Origin: Vibrio sp. SCSIO 43137
GTDB lineage: Bacteria; Pseudomonadota; Gammaproteobacteria; Enterobacterales; Vibrionaceae
DNA: 64,000 nt
NCBI RefSeq assembly: GCF_028201475.1
Contig: NZ_CP116383.1
Location: 806,001 to 870,000 of the forward strand
Direction: 5' to 3'
Below the pieces are notes generated by a model, which made no database searches, was not told the origin of the DNA, and was given only the letters and a program-made list of their open reading frames with translations. Each line of letters opens with the position of its first letter. The first letter of the stretch is position 1. Position numbers and translations under genes: made by a program. Shown here one piece after another: positions 46,161 to 55,274 of this stretch.

Positions 46161-46233
46161 GCGTTCTCCGTTTCTTTCAGTGTAAACGGAAAAGCTCTAA
46201 TTGCTAGCGGCCAGTATTTTGGGGAGGGTTACA

Positions 46234-47105
46234 CTATCACATAGTTTAATCGGCTGTGCTTATGTTCCGTGTTGTACCAGTTAGCGAAGGTCTCTACCCA
46301 CACACGGCTTGCTTCAAGACTATTAAAACCGCCAGACGGCCAGCTTGGCACATACTTAAGCGTACGGAACAGCGATTCCACATAAGGATTATCATCACTG
46401 ACTCTTGGACGGCTATAAGAAGGTGTGATCCCCAGCTCTTCCATTTTCGCTTTTAACGTAAACGACTTCATCGGTCCACCGTTATCTGAGTGCAGAACCA
46501 GAGGCTGGTTGAAGCACTGTTCACGCATCAGCGTACGTTGTAATAACTGCGAAGCCAGCTCTCCGCATTCACGTTCATGCACCTCGTAACCTACGATTTT
46601 TCTGCTGTAGATGTCTTCTATCACATACAGATAATAATATTGCCCGCGGACACCTGACGGGAGATAGGTAATATCCCAAGTAAAAACCTGATTAGGAGCT
46701 GTTGCGGTGTAGCTCGTTGGCCTAGATACCTTTTGTCGACTACGCTGGCGTCCTCTGCGGTTAAGTTGTCCTGCTGCTTTCAGTACGCGATAGAAGCTCG
46801 ACTCTGAAGCTATATAGTCACCTTTGTCCAGTAACGTTGGTACAATCTGAGTCGGTGGCAGACTTGCGTACTCTGCGTTGTTGCTCACATCGATGATGGT
46901 TTGTCGCTCTAGCTCTGTGAGCTTGTTAACTGGCACTGGTCGCGGAGCTATCGGCCGTTGATCTTCCTGAACCTCTCCATCTTGATACCAGCGGCGGTAA
47001 GTTCGGAGATCTATCTCAACTTCGTGACATGCGTTTTCCAACCTACAGCCGCTTTGGCGAGCCTCGTGTATAAGTGTGATCAGGCTTTGCCTTTCATAGG
47101 TCGAG
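46234..47105 (-). pseudogene. OrfB transposase of the split IS, 5' part
   Basis: DDE integrase core: FTWDITYLPSG, LVLHSDNGGPM and SDDNPYVESLFR. The frame enters from orfA by -1 slippage (LTSTYERQSLITLIHEARQ before the first ATG). It breaks off after HSRLNYV at IS3 copy 2. Confidence 0.85.
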
Positions 47106-47106
47106 G

Positions 47107-47607
47107 TTAATCGTCCTCTGGTTCTTCCCCGTAAAAGGCTCTCAGCTTTTTTCTCAGCACCAGCAAGGCGGCAGTTTCAGCTAAGGCTTTTTCTTTATGG
47201 CGGAGTTCTTTCTTTAACTCTTTGATTTCTCTTTTATCTTCTTTGGCTTGTTTCTTCGCTTGGGCTTCTCGTTCCTTACTGGACATGAAGCCTTGCATAC
47301 ACTCACCGCGCCACTCTTTAATCTGCTCGGGATAAAGTCCTTTCTCACGACAGTACTGGCTTAGTTCGTTCTCTGTCATGGAATAAGTTTCTGCCACAAC
47401 GGCCAATTTAGTTTGAGCTGACCACTGCTCGGAAGAAGTATTACTGTTTGGCACAACGGTTCCTGATTCTCTGAGTTGTTTTCGCCAATTGTACAGGGTT
47501 GCTTCATGAATTCCTTCTTCGAGCGCCACTTCTGCCACTGACCGGGAGTACGGAGGTAACAACTTCTTCAGTACTGCTTCTCTTCTTTCTTGGGAATAAC
47601 GAGCCAT
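47107..47607 (-). CDS. OrfA of the split IS
   Basis: A 166-residue protein with two helix-turn-helix parts (VAEVALEEGIHEATLYNWRK; MTENELSQYCREKGLYPEQI) and a long C-terminal coiled coil rich in K and E. Intact, but its partner orfB is broken. Confidence 0.85.
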   Translation of the reverse strand: MARYSQERREAVLKKLLPPYSRSVAEVALEEGIHEATLYNWRKQLRESGTVVPNSNTSSEQWSAQTKLAVVAETYSMTENELSQYCREKGLYPEQIKEWRGECMQGFMSSKEREAQAKKQAKEDKREIKELKKELRHKEKALAETAALLVLRKKLRAFYGEEPEDD

Positions 47608-47610
47608 TCT

Positions 47611-48717
47611 TTACTCTGTCCAAAGCCAATTTGTTGCATATGTTGAGCGACAATCATGAATACGGTAGTACCATGAAGGAGTAACCTTTTGTATAGCTTT
47701 TCGGATTGCAGCAAAATGCTTCTCCAAGGTGTTTTCACTGTATGGCTTACCTCTGTTTGATAGAAATAAATATTCATGGCTTGCTTTGCAAGAGTTATTA
47801 GTTTCCCTTTTTTCTGCGTTAGCTTTTCTAACTTTACTGTACTTATATTGTTCAAGCTCTTCATATAAATACAAAGGAACCTCAATTGTGCGAGGTTTAG
47901 ATCCTTTCGTATGAACCAGGTAAATGGGAACAACGTCTAGCTCACTTAAATCTACCTCTCCAACTTGTTTAACAGGAAAGTGCGTAACCTCTTGGATTCT
48001 AATACCTGTCTCTATAGAAAGTTTGAACATTAAGGAAAGTGGTCGTGGAAGTTGCTCAATGTGCTGTAGATATATCGAGAGGTCTTCCGTAGTCATAGGC
48101 TTCAGCTTTTTATAGGTGGGAGTTGAGTCAGACCGTGGAAACATTCCCATTACATTCGATGTTGTGTAGTGTCGTTTTTGTTTTGATATTAGATGCGTAA
48201 GCATGTCATGCTTATCTGCATCTTGATAAGGGTCTAATACTTTGGCATCGGTGTAGTGGGTAACGACATTGTTTCTATCGTTTTTCAGGTAGCAATTCTC
48301 TTGCATCCACTTATAAAAACCTAGAACTGCACCTATATATGTTTTCACCGTGCTTGACGACCATGCTTCCTCTCCGTTGCTCTGGCTGTGTCGGCAGTTC
48401 TGCTTCAAAAACTCAGCAAAACGCCACACTGCGCTTTCTTCTTCATATTTCGATAGGGTTTTATAAGTAAGGAACTCGGCAGGAATCTCATTTCCGTCTT
48501 TGTCTTGTTGGTGAGTGTGAGTAGAGCTTAAGAAGCGGGCGAAGAGCAATAAAGCTTTAGCTATACTGCTTGTATCCTTCACTTTTCCTTCTCCTCGTAA
48601 TTTAGATACAAGATATAGAGAGTGCGGATAAACAATAGAGCCATTGGGGTCTACTATTATCTTTGTTCTTTTTAAGCTGCTTGAAGTGTTTGAAGACTCA
48701 AGGCGTGGGACCAGCAT
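47611..48717 (-). pseudogene. First tyrosine recombinase (TnpA/IntA-like), 3' truncated
   Basis: 368 codons of a phage-type integrase. The N-terminal SAM-like domain (about residues 60-150) and catalytic boxes are visible: the first Arg in ETGIRIQEVTHF, a Lys in HTKGSKPRTIEVP, and HDCRS (HxxR) near the end. The frame stops at NWLWTE where IS sequence begins, so the final His/Trp and the nucleophile Tyr are lost. The frame is open for about 45 codons upstream of the ATG at 48,717, but lacks another start. It points inward from the right end of the island. Confidence 0.83.
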
Positions 48718-48892
48718 TGTTTCACCGGAGTCTTTGTCAAGTTGTGTTGAGAACTTTAGTTTAGCTAGAGTGTCTACTTCAATTTCAAGCAGACGAAAGT
48801 CATCATAAATTAGAGCTGATAAAGCGCATTTCCTTGATACTGATAGTTTAGTTAAAAACTAGTCCATCATAGAAATTAATCAAGGTTTTTTG

Positions 48893-48911
48893 TCATAAAA
48901 ATTAGCCAAGG
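48893..48911 (-). repeat. Right terminal inverted repeat
   Basis: Reads CCTTGGCTAATTTTTATGA on the minus strand. It joins bcp at 48,912 without extra bases, unlike the left end. The 175-base gap between it and the recombinase has no gene. Confidence 0.8.
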
Positions 48912-49246
48912 ATAAATTTCTTTTCACCCCAGACACCAAATTGATCCGCCGCACTGTGGTCTTCGTCAGATAAAAGGGTAAAGTTGAGTTCATCTCTTTC
49001 AATAAACTTACCCAGACGCTTAACCGGATCGATACTGGCGCCCAGAACCACAACATTGTGTGCATCAAGTTCAGCTTTAATGTCTCTTAGTCCCTGAGCC
49101 TGAACGGTGCAGCCGGGAGTCATGGCTTTGGGATAGAAATAGAAAAGGACTTTTTTGCCTTTAAAGTCTGAAATCTTTACCGGATTACCGTCCTGATCCA
49201 AAAGTGAAACGTCAGGTGCCGGAGTTCCGGCCGTTAGTGTATTCAT
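48912..49246 (-). pseudogene. bcp: bcp, 5' fragment (first 111 codons)
   Basis: The native thioredoxin-dependent thiol peroxidase gene up to GVWGEKKF. It keeps the peroxidatic Cys46 (AMTPGCTVQAQGLRD) but lacks the last strand and helix of the fold. In the present sequence the frame runs into the element and ends at 48,902 with three foreign residues, giving 114 residues. Its promoter and RBS (AAGGAAAAAC) are intact, so a truncated, probably unstable product may be made. It follows gcvR by 13 bases. Confidence 0.93.
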
Positions 49247-49259
49247 TATTGTTTTTCCT

Positions 49260-49802
49260 TTAGTGGCTGTCTTTTATAAAGTTTAATGAACCCTGAACAG
49301 TGAGCTTGCTGCAGAGGGCGTTGAACTCTTCCTGAAGTTGCATCAGATTGTACTCTTCATCAACACTTGCCCGCATTGACAGATGGAACTGATCGCAATC
49401 GCGCTGGATTTTATCTTTATCTATGGTTTGAGCGCTAAGAGAAGATAGGCCGATATTTCTGTCGGCAAAAAACTGAGTAAACTGCTCTGTCAGACCCTGC
49501 TTATCATCGGATTCAATAAAGACTTCAACCCTATAGCTGTGATCCGGCTCAGTATGAGGCTGAGTCCTTTTCATCATGGTTATCAGTCCATGCTCCTGAG
49601 CGAGAAGGGGCAAAGTGGTTTCAACTCTGGTAATTCCGTTCTGACTGCCTGATATCAGCATTATCAGGGTAAACTCGTTGCCAAACAGGGCAATACGGCT
49701 ATCCACAATATTGCAGTCTGCTGAGGTGACCAGATGAATGACCTGATTGCTGATTCCCGGGCGGTCTGATCCGACTGCGGTGATCACTAGATGTTGAGAC
49801 AT
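49260..49802 (-). CDS. gcvR: Glycine cleavage system transcriptional repressor
   Basis: A 180-residue protein with two ACT domains (LVITAVGSDRPGISNQVIHL; YRVEVFIESDDKQGLTEQF). GcvR binds GcvA and represses the gcv operon in response to glycine. It lies upstream of bcp in the same direction and divergent from dapA, the arrangement also known from E. coli. Confidence 0.92.
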   Translation of the reverse strand: MSQHLVITAVGSDRPGISNQVIHLVTSADCNIVDSRIALFGNEFTLIMLISGSQNGITRVETTLPLLAQEHGLITMMKRTQPHTEPDHSYRVEVFIESDDKQGLTEQFTQFFADRNIGLSSLSAQTIDKDKIQRDCDQFHLSMRASVDEEYNLMQLQEEFNALCSKLTVQGSLNFIKDSH

Positions 49803-50009
49803 GGCGACTTACTCATTTTATGTTTATTTTCAGATATTAGCACAGTTGAGCTGACAAGATCGCCACAGAGCCTGAGAGACGGTTAATGTAACCAAACTGG
49901 TTAGATATCAATTAATCTCGATTTAGTATCAAGATCACTGGTTTAATCCCTTGTCTTTTCTCAGTTTCATGCATTACTATGCAAAAAGCATTTATCGAGG
50001 GAGAAAGAC

Positions 50010-50888
50010 ATGTTTTCGGGAAGTATTGTAGCGTTGTTAACACCATTTACCAGTGATGGCGAAGTAGATTTTGACAGCTTAAAAAAACTGGTGGAGTTTC
50101 ATGTAGAGTCTGGCACTGATGGTATTGTTGCCGTTGGTACAACCGGTGAGTCAGCAACGCTAACCGTTGAAGAGCATGTTAAGGTAGTAAACAAAGTGGT
50201 TGAGTATGCCGCGGGTCGTCTTTGGGTGATTGCCGGTACGGGCGCAAATGCAACTCATGAAGCTGTTACTTTCAGCCGTCTTCTGAATGATTCAGGTATC
50301 GATGGTGTACTCAGCGTTACTCCATATTACAACAAGCCGACTCAGGAAGGTTTGTATCAGCATTACAAAGCCATTGCCGAAGTAAGTGAAGTCCCGGTTA
50401 TTCTCTATAACGTGCCGGGCAGAACAGCAGTGGATCTGCTGCCGGAAACCGTAGCTCGTCTTTCTAAGCTGGAAAAAATCGTTGCTCTGAAAGATGCTAC
50501 CGGCGATTTAGAAAGAGTTGCAATTCATCGTGAACTTTGTGGCGAAGATTTCGTCTTACTAAGTGGTGATGATGCAACAGGCCTTGAATTTGTCCGTTTA
50601 GGCGGAGCAGGTGTCATTTCAGTGAGTAATAATGTCGCTGCCAAAGAGATGGCTGATCTTTTCAGACTGGCTAAACAAGGTAAGTTTGAAGAGGCTGCTG
50701 AAATTGATAACCGCTTAACACTATTACATAAAAACCTGTTTGTTGAATCCAGTCCTATTCCAGTAAAATGGGCCGCTCATAAAATGGGTTTGATTGCAGA
50801 AGGTGATCTGCGCCTGCCTCTGGTTGAGCTCTCTGAAGATGCTAAACCGTTAGTTACGGAAGCATTAACTCAGGCTGGCCTTATATAA
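50010..50888 (+). CDS. dapA: 4-hydroxy-tetrahydrodipicolinate synthase
   Basis: Condenses aspartate semialdehyde with pyruvate, the first committed step to diaminopimelate and lysine. 292 residues. Schiff-base Lys161 lies in [11 protein letters not shown], Tyr133 in ILYNVPGRT, and the Thr pair in [19 protein letters not shown] is strong. bamC follows, as in E. coli (dapA-bamC). Confidence 0.97.
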   Translation: MFSGSIVALLTPFTSDGEVDFDSLKKLVEFHVESGTDGIVAVGTTGESATLTVEEHVKVVNKVVEYAAGRLWVIAGTGANATHEAVTFSRLLNDSGIDGVLSVTPYYNKPTQEGLYQHYKAIAEVSEVPVILYNVPGRTAVDLLPETVARLSKLEKIVALKDATGDLERVAIHRELCGEDFVLLSGDDATGLEFVRLGGAGVISVSNNVAAKEMADLFRLAKQGKFEEAAEIDNRLTLLHKNLFVESSPIPVKWAAHKMGLIAEGDLRLPLVELSEDAKPLVTEALTQAGLI

Positions 50889-50898
50889 AGTATTTAGT

Positions 50899-50925
50899 GG
50901 TGCGGGTGAAATAACCCGCACCTTA
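50899..50925 (+). promoter_or_regulatory. Hairpin between dapA and bamC
   Basis: A 9-bp stem GGTGCGGGT/ACCCGCACC with a 6-base loop and only a short T stretch. Probably an attenuating or stabilising hairpin in the dapA-bamC transcript, 15 bases before bamC. Confidence 0.6.
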
Positions 50926-50937
50926 TTAGGAGTACCG

Positions 50938-51963
50938 ATGAAGTTTTCTTCTCAGCTAGTGATCAGCTCACTGGCTGTTGTTGTTTTAAGTGCATGCTCA
51001 AGTAGCCCGGCGGAAAGACGTCAGGCGAGAGATGATTTTGACTATCTGGACACCCCTTCCTTTGAAAGCTGGCAGATGCTGCCGGATGCCAAAGAGGTGA
51101 CTTACCCTAACTATAGTATCCCTGCCGGATCTTATAACGGCCCGATCGGAAACGCTGTTGATATTCGTCCCCCTCAGCAGATCCTGGAGCTGATCCCGGG
51201 GGCCCGTGTTGAAGAGAAAGATAGCGAAGTCACTATGTGGCTGCTTCGCAAAGAGGAGCAGGATAAGGTGTGGGCTACGGTTCAGCAGATGATTCAGGAT
51301 AGAGGCATCAAGCTGGTAGAGAACGGTTCTGACTATATTGGTACTGACTGGATCAAGTGGGTATCTGATGACGAAGAGAACGTAATCGAAAGCCGCTATG
51401 CCATTGAGAAGTTTGAAGCCAATAACCGCTATGGCTTTAAAGTCTCCCTGATTGACTGGCGTGAGAACGGACGTGCTCTTCCTGTCAGCCGTACCAACAG
51501 AGAGCGCTACAATATCTTTATGACCAACTTGATTACCTCAAGTTATGATCAAAAACTGAGAGAAGAGGCTCAGCTCAAAGCTGAGAAGCTGGTTAAACAA
51601 ATTCCAGTCTCTATGGGTAAAGACAGAAGCGGCCTGCCGATCATTGTAGCCCGAGCCCCTTACCGGGTGTTCTGGCAGAGAATGACCAGAATTCTGCCGC
51701 AGATGGGCTTTAACATCGAAGAGCGTAGCCAGTCTCAGGGTCTGATAAAAACCAAGTACGGTGCGCCTGATGATGAGTTCTGGCAATCTATTGGCATTGA
51801 GCCCGTTGAGATTGAAGGTCTGGACTATGACATCTTGTTAGGTGATTTAGGTAACCGTACTTCTATCAACATTACAGCTTATTCTGGTAAGCCTGTTTCT
51901 GAAGAGTTACTGCAAAAGCTGGTGCCGGTGATTGAAGCTATTATCAAGAAAGATAGCGAATAG
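50938..51963 (+). CDS. bamC: Outer membrane assembly lipoprotein BamC
   Basis: A 341-residue lipoprotein of the BAM complex. The lipobox is VLSACSSS with lipidated Cys20. After an unstructured N-terminal segment with the DDFDYLDTP stretch that contacts BamD, two helix-grip domains follow (about residues 100-210 and 225-340). Normal length for BamC. Confidence 0.92.
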   Translation: MKFSSQLVISSLAVVVLSACSSSPAERRQARDDFDYLDTPSFESWQMLPDAKEVTYPNYSIPAGSYNGPIGNAVDIRPPQQILELIPGARVEEKDSEVTMWLLRKEEQDKVWATVQQMIQDRGIKLVENGSDYIGTDWIKWVSDDEENVIESRYAIEKFEANNRYGFKVSLIDWRENGRALPVSRTNRERYNIFMTNLITSSYDQKLREEAQLKAEKLVKQIPVSMGKDRSGLPIIVARAPYRVFWQRMTRILPQMGFNIEERSQSQGLIKTKYGAPDDEFWQSIGIEPVEIEGLDYDILLGDLGNRTSINITAYSGKPVSEELLQKLVPVIEAIIKKDSE

Positions 51964-51983
51964 TCAGTTGTTGCCATCAGGTA

Positions 51984-52017
51984 GAAAAAAAGGATGCTAA
52001 TCAGCATCCTTTTTTTC
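51984..52017. terminator. Bidirectional terminator
   Basis: AGGATGCT/AGCATCCT stem with a 4-base loop, seven A on the left and seven T on the right. It serves bamC and the convergent DUF2897 gene. Confidence 0.92.
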
Positions 52018-52179
52018 TGGGTGGCTCTCTTTATCCAGTTGATTAAGTTTGTCGAGATCTTGTGCCGGTTTATTCTGACCAAACTTCATATTGGCAGTAT
52101 ATTTAAGCGCTGCAATATTGCCGATCACCACACTGACAACAATAATGCAGATCACCCATGGGTTAGTTAAAAACTCCAT
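51997..52179 (-). CDS. DUF2897-like small membrane protein
   Basis: A 60-residue protein with one N-terminal membrane helix (PWVICIIVVSVVIGNIAAL) and a charged tail (LDKLNQLDKESHPEKKDAD). The start overlaps the end of the M15 peptidase gene by 13 bases, so it is the last gene of the dapE-peptidase unit. The last codons lie in the terminator. Function unknown. Confidence 0.7.
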   Translation of the reverse strand: MEFLTNPWVICIIVVSVVIGNIAALKYTANMKFGQNKPAQDLDKLNQLDKESHPEKKDAD

Positions 52180-52859
52180 AATTCCTCCACATTAATATTG
52201 GTTATATATTGAGTATAGATAGTCTCAAGATTTGCAGATACCAGATCGATCCCTGATATAGGATCTGTCTCTATCGCTTTTTGTATAGCCGCTTTGTTTA
52301 ACTGATCCATACATTTTTTGCTGACGTTAATATGACTGATATGCCACGGCTCAACGGATACTCCACCCAGATCCTGACCATAAGGGAAAAAGAAACCAAA
52401 CTGCTTTGCATTCTGACAGAGCCATTTACTGAAAGGAGCCTGATGACCAGTTTGATACTCCCATGGTTCCAGTTGCAGAGACTGGTCTTCAGCTAGCAGG
52501 TTACTGGCATACAGATCGAAGTCTGTTCCCCAATGGTGCCTGCTTGCTCCCGGAAGTGCAGACCAGCGTAGAATAGCAAACAGCTTCTCTTTATCAGTCA
52601 GCTGTTTTATATCTAGTGGGTTAGACTCACTATCGAGTAATTTAGCCTGACCATTAAACTTATTATCCCAGATCCGTTTCTGACGAAAATAGTCTCTGTA
52701 ACCACTGGCCACTTCCAGTGTAAAACCAGCAGTCTGAGCAGCCTGGATCAGCTTTAGCAGGTCTTGTTTTACCTTATGATGCACCTGTAATAACTGGAAA
52801 GGGGTTTCCAGTTCAGTAAGGTGTGTATCTGCTTTTCCGGTTAGCTGCTCAGGCGTCAT
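52167..52859 (-). CDS. M15-family D-alanyl-D-alanine carboxypeptidase-like protein
   Basis: A 230-residue VanY-type metallopeptidase. Zinc ligands are in SRHHWGTDFDLY (His and Asp) and in VEPWHISHI (catalytic Glu and the last His). No signal peptide is evident, unusual for a murein enzyme. It follows dapE by two bases, so is coupled to a cell-wall precursor gene. Confidence 0.85.
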   Translation of the reverse strand: MTPEQLTGKADTHLTELETPFQLLQVHHKVKQDLLKLIQAAQTAGFTLEVASGYRDYFRQKRIWDNKFNGQAKLLDSESNPLDIKQLTDKEKLFAILRWSALPGASRHHWGTDFDLYASNLLAEDQSLQLEPWEYQTGHQAPFSKWLCQNAKQFGFFFPYGQDLGGVSVEPWHISHINVSKKCMDQLNKAAIQKAIETDPISGIDLVSANLETIYTQYITNINVEELWSF

Positions 52860-52861
52860 CT

Positions 52862-53998
52862 CTATTTACTCAGCAATTTTTCCAGCGTTTTCTGGTACAT
52901 GTCAGTCAGTTTTTCCAAATCAGGAATACTGACACACTCATTAACCTTGTGAATAGTGGCATTGACCGGCCCCAGCTCGATAACCTGTCCGTTCATACGG
53001 GCAATAAACCGGCCGTCGGAGGTGCCGCCAGTGGTCAGAAGCTCAGGCTTCTTATGATTAATCTCTTCCACAGAAGCGACTACAGCGTCTAATAGATCAC
53101 CATGATCCGTCAGGAACGGGTCGCCATTAAAGGTCCACTTCAGTTCATAATCCAGCCCGTAAGAGTCAAGAGTTGAGTGAACACGGCGGACAATTTCATC
53201 GTTACACAGTTCGGTACTGAATCTCATATTAAACTGAACATTAAACTCACCCGGGATTACGTTTGATGCACCGGTACCTGCATGCAAGTTAGGGATCTGG
53301 AAGCTGGTTGGCGGGAAAAAGGCATTGCCGTCATCCCACTTAGTCGTCGCTAACTCCGCAAGAGCCGGCAGGGCAAGATGGATTGGGTTACTCGCGAGAT
53401 GAGGGTAGGCCACATGGCCCTGCGTTCCTTTAAAGGTAATGTCTCCGGTAATAGAGCCTCTGCGGCCATTTTTAATGACATCACCAGTGAAATGAGTACT
53501 GGAAGGCTCGCCGACAATACACATATCGATATTTTCATCGCGGGCCATCAGAGTCTCTACAACTCTTACAGTACCGTTAATAAAAGGGCCTTCCTCATCG
53601 GAAGTGATAAGGAAACCGATGGAACCCTTATGATCCGGGTTTTGCGCAATAAAGCGTTCCACTGCCACCACCATACAGGCCAGTGAACCTTTCATATCGG
53701 CAGCGCCGCGTCCATGTAAATGGTCATCAATGATTGTCGGCTCAAACGGCGGGGTATGCCACTGCTCCAGAGGGCCTGCCGGAACAACATCCGTATGACC
53801 GGCAAAGGCAAACAGAGGCGCTTCGGTTCCCCGTCTTGCCCAGAAGTTCGTGGTGTCTTCGAAAACCATAACTTCGATTTCAAATCCCAGTGCTTTCAGG
53901 CGTTCAATCATTACTTCCTGACACCCTGCATCTTCAGGGGTTACCGATTGGCGGCTAATAAGATCTTTTGCTAAAGCCAATACCGGACTATCGCTCAT
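52862..53998 (-). CDS. dapE: Succinyl-diaminopimelate desuccinylase
   Basis: M20-family zinc enzyme of the lysine/DAP pathway, 378 residues. Metal-site motifs: [24 protein letters not shown] (Asp), [13 protein letters not shown] (catalytic Glu) and the C-terminal His in NATIHKVNE. Upstream lies the ArsC-like gene, 14 bases away, so they form one transcript. Confidence 0.96.
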   Translation of the reverse strand: MSDSPVLALAKDLISRQSVTPEDAGCQEVMIERLKALGFEIEVMVFEDTTNFWARRGTEAPLFAFAGHTDVVPAGPLEQWHTPPFEPTIIDDHLHGRGAADMKGSLACMVVAVERFIAQNPDHKGSIGFLITSDEEGPFINGTVRVVETLMARDENIDMCIVGEPSSTHFTGDVIKNGRRGSITGDITFKGTQGHVAYPHLASNPIHLALPALAELATTKWDDGNAFFPPTSFQIPNLHAGTGASNVIPGEFNVQFNMRFSTELCNDEIVRRVHSTLDSYGLDYELKWTFNGDPFLTDHGDLLDAVVASVEEINHKKPELLTTGGTSDGRFIARMNGQVIELGPVNATIHKVNECVSIPDLEKLTDMYQKTLEKLLSK

Positions 53999-54012
53999 CC
54001 TTGATGTTCCTT

Positions 54013-54360
54013 TTAATTAAAAATGTTCTGATACTGTTCGGCTTTAAAGCCAATATGAAGTTGCTCATCAACCAGAAGAATAGGCCGCTTTATCATTGCC
54101 GGGAACTCTTCCAGTAGTGCAATTGCACTCTCTTTGTCTAGATTATCTTTCTGTTGCTGAGTCAACTGGCGGTATGTGGTACCACGTTTGTTCAGCACCT
54201 GCTCCCAGCCTAGTTGCTCGCAGAAGGTTGAGATAAGCTCTGAGTCGATACCCTGTTTACGATAGTCATGGAAAACGAACGGTTGATTGTTCTCTTCCAG
54301 CCACTTTTTTGCCTTTTTGATGGTATCGCAGTTGGGAATACCGTACATGGTAATGCTCAT
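54013..54360 (-). CDS. ArsC/Spx-family protein (YffB-like)
   Basis: A 115-residue thioredoxin-fold protein with [19 protein letters not shown] (single Cys near residue 11), and RGTTYRQL and the C-terminal [16 protein letters not shown] typical of the family. In E. coli the homologue YffB also lies upstream of dapE. Probably not an arsenate reductase; substrate unknown. RBS AGGA precedes the first ATG. Confidence 0.85.
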   Translation of the reverse strand: MSITMYGIPNCDTIKKAKKWLEENNQPFVFHDYRKQGIDSELISTFCEQLGWEQVLNKRGTTYRQLTQQQKDNLDKESAIALLEEFPAMIKRPILLVDEQLHIGFKAEQYQNIFN

Positions 54361-54553
54361 TGTCAGTCCTTTTAATGGAGAGGGTTACTTGGGGATTAAT
54401 CGTACCAGCATGCAAGCTTTCAGACAAAAGCTGTTGTTGTAGCACAAAATTTATACCTGAACGGAAAAATTATCATGTTATTGATCAATCTCAAAATTAA
54501 TCAGGGCAAAAAGGAAATAATGTGTTTCGACACAAAGTTGTATGGGAGGTGTC

Positions 54554-54841
54554 ATGGAGTTAAGCCCTGTATTTGCCAGGCGTCTGTATCTGGCACTCTT
54601 GGTCGAACATCTTGAAAGACCCAATGTTCCTAAGCTTATAGAAGAAACCGGTTGGCCGCGCAGAACCATTCAGGATGTGCTAAAAGCACTTCCGGGAATC
54701 GGTATCGAGTTAATGTTTGTGCAGGATGGCCGGCGTCATAACGACGGTTATTATCATCTTTCCGACTGGGGACCATTTGACAGCCAGTGGGTTATAGAGC
54801 GAAAGCAGGAAATTGCTTCCACTCTTGGCTTTCAAGGCTAG
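54554..54841 (+). CDS. Small winged-helix DNA-binding-like protein
   Basis: A 95-residue protein with a predicted winged helix: RLYLALLVEHLERPNVPKLI then ETGWPRRTIQDVLKAL as the recognition helix, and a wing with the HNDGYYHL strand. The start at 54,554 is preceded by GGAGG; an in-frame ATG at 54,542 lacks an RBS. I recognise it as a conserved Vibrio type of protein but cannot name the family. Confidence 0.6.
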   Translation: MELSPVFARRLYLALLVEHLERPNVPKLIEETGWPRRTIQDVLKALPGIGIELMFVQDGRRHNDGYYHLSDWGPFDSQWVIERKQEIASTLGFQG

Positions 54842-54854
54842 TTGAGCAGTAAGT

Positions 54855-55214
54855 TTATAGCGTCTTAATATAGGCGATAAAACCAATCCAGCTAACAATC
54901 AGCAACATCCACGGTAGTGCGCTGTTGCTGTTTTTGTTTGTTGCCGTGGAATTTTCTTCTGTCGCCGGCTGGGCTGTATCGTTTTCTGCTGACTGGCGTA
55001 ACTTCTCTTTTTGCGCTCTCTTTTTTGCTTTATCTGCCTGACGGCTCTTCTCTTTCTGCTGCTTCTTATATTGAGCAATACCTTTCTCAATGCCCTGAGC
55101 GATTAACTTGGTTTGTTCTTTTGTCTGGCCCGGCTTCTGGGTTGCCTTGGCGATTTTCATTGCTTCAGTCTGTGTTTCTTGTGACACTTGGCTTTTATTT
55201 GCTTTCATTTTCAT
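54855..55214 (-). CDS. DUF2956-like membrane-anchored protein
   Basis: A 119-residue protein: basic, Lys/Gln-rich N-terminal two thirds (ATQKPGQTKEQTKLIAQGIE followed by a KKQQKEKSRQADKAKKRAQK coiled stretch), an Asn/Thr linker, and one C-terminal helix (LPWMLLIVSWIGFIAYI). The pattern fits DUF2956. Function unknown. Confidence 0.7.
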   Translation of the reverse strand: MKMKANKSQVSQETQTEAMKIAKATQKPGQTKEQTKLIAQGIEKGIAQYKKQQKEKSRQADKAKKRAQKEKLRQSAENDTAQPATEENSTATNKNSNSALPWMLLIVSWIGFIAYIKTL

Positions 55215-55274
55215 AGCTTTCTGGTGATGAAGTGGCAGTAGCTTAACATAGCTTGTTGTGGGTAGGTTTTTTTA

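Larger units (their letters stand above)
45030..46233 (-). mobile_element. IS3-family element, copy 2
   Basis: Inverted copy of 41,566-42,769. It sits inside orfB of the other IS; the orfB reading continues on the other side, so this region was not rearranged after insertion. Confidence 0.92.
44865..47620 (-). mobile_element. IS3-family element of a second type, split by IS3 copy 2
   Basis: orfA at 47,107-47,607, then orfB at 46,234-47,105 and its 3' end at 44,865-45,029, with IS3 copy 2 between them. Outer ends could not be fixed. It lies between the truncated first recombinase and the truncated second recombinase, so its insertion or a deletion next to it removed the middle of the recombination module. 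Confidence 0.8.
12870..48911. mobile_element. 36-kb integrative element inserted in bcp
   Basis: The limits are set by the break in bcp: chromosomal sequence stops at 12,869 and resumes at 48,912. The ends carry an imperfect 19-bp inverted repeat (12,879-12,897 and 48,893-48,911). The left end has nine extra bases (12,870-12,878) between repeat and chromosome. A minus-strand recombinase gene faces inward from the right end, and remains of a second recombinase and a small accessory gene follow, as in Tn554-type and strand-biased circularizing elements. The interior is clearly richer in A and T than the flanks. All three recombination genes are damaged, so it is probably no longer mobile on its own. 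Confidence 0.9.
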
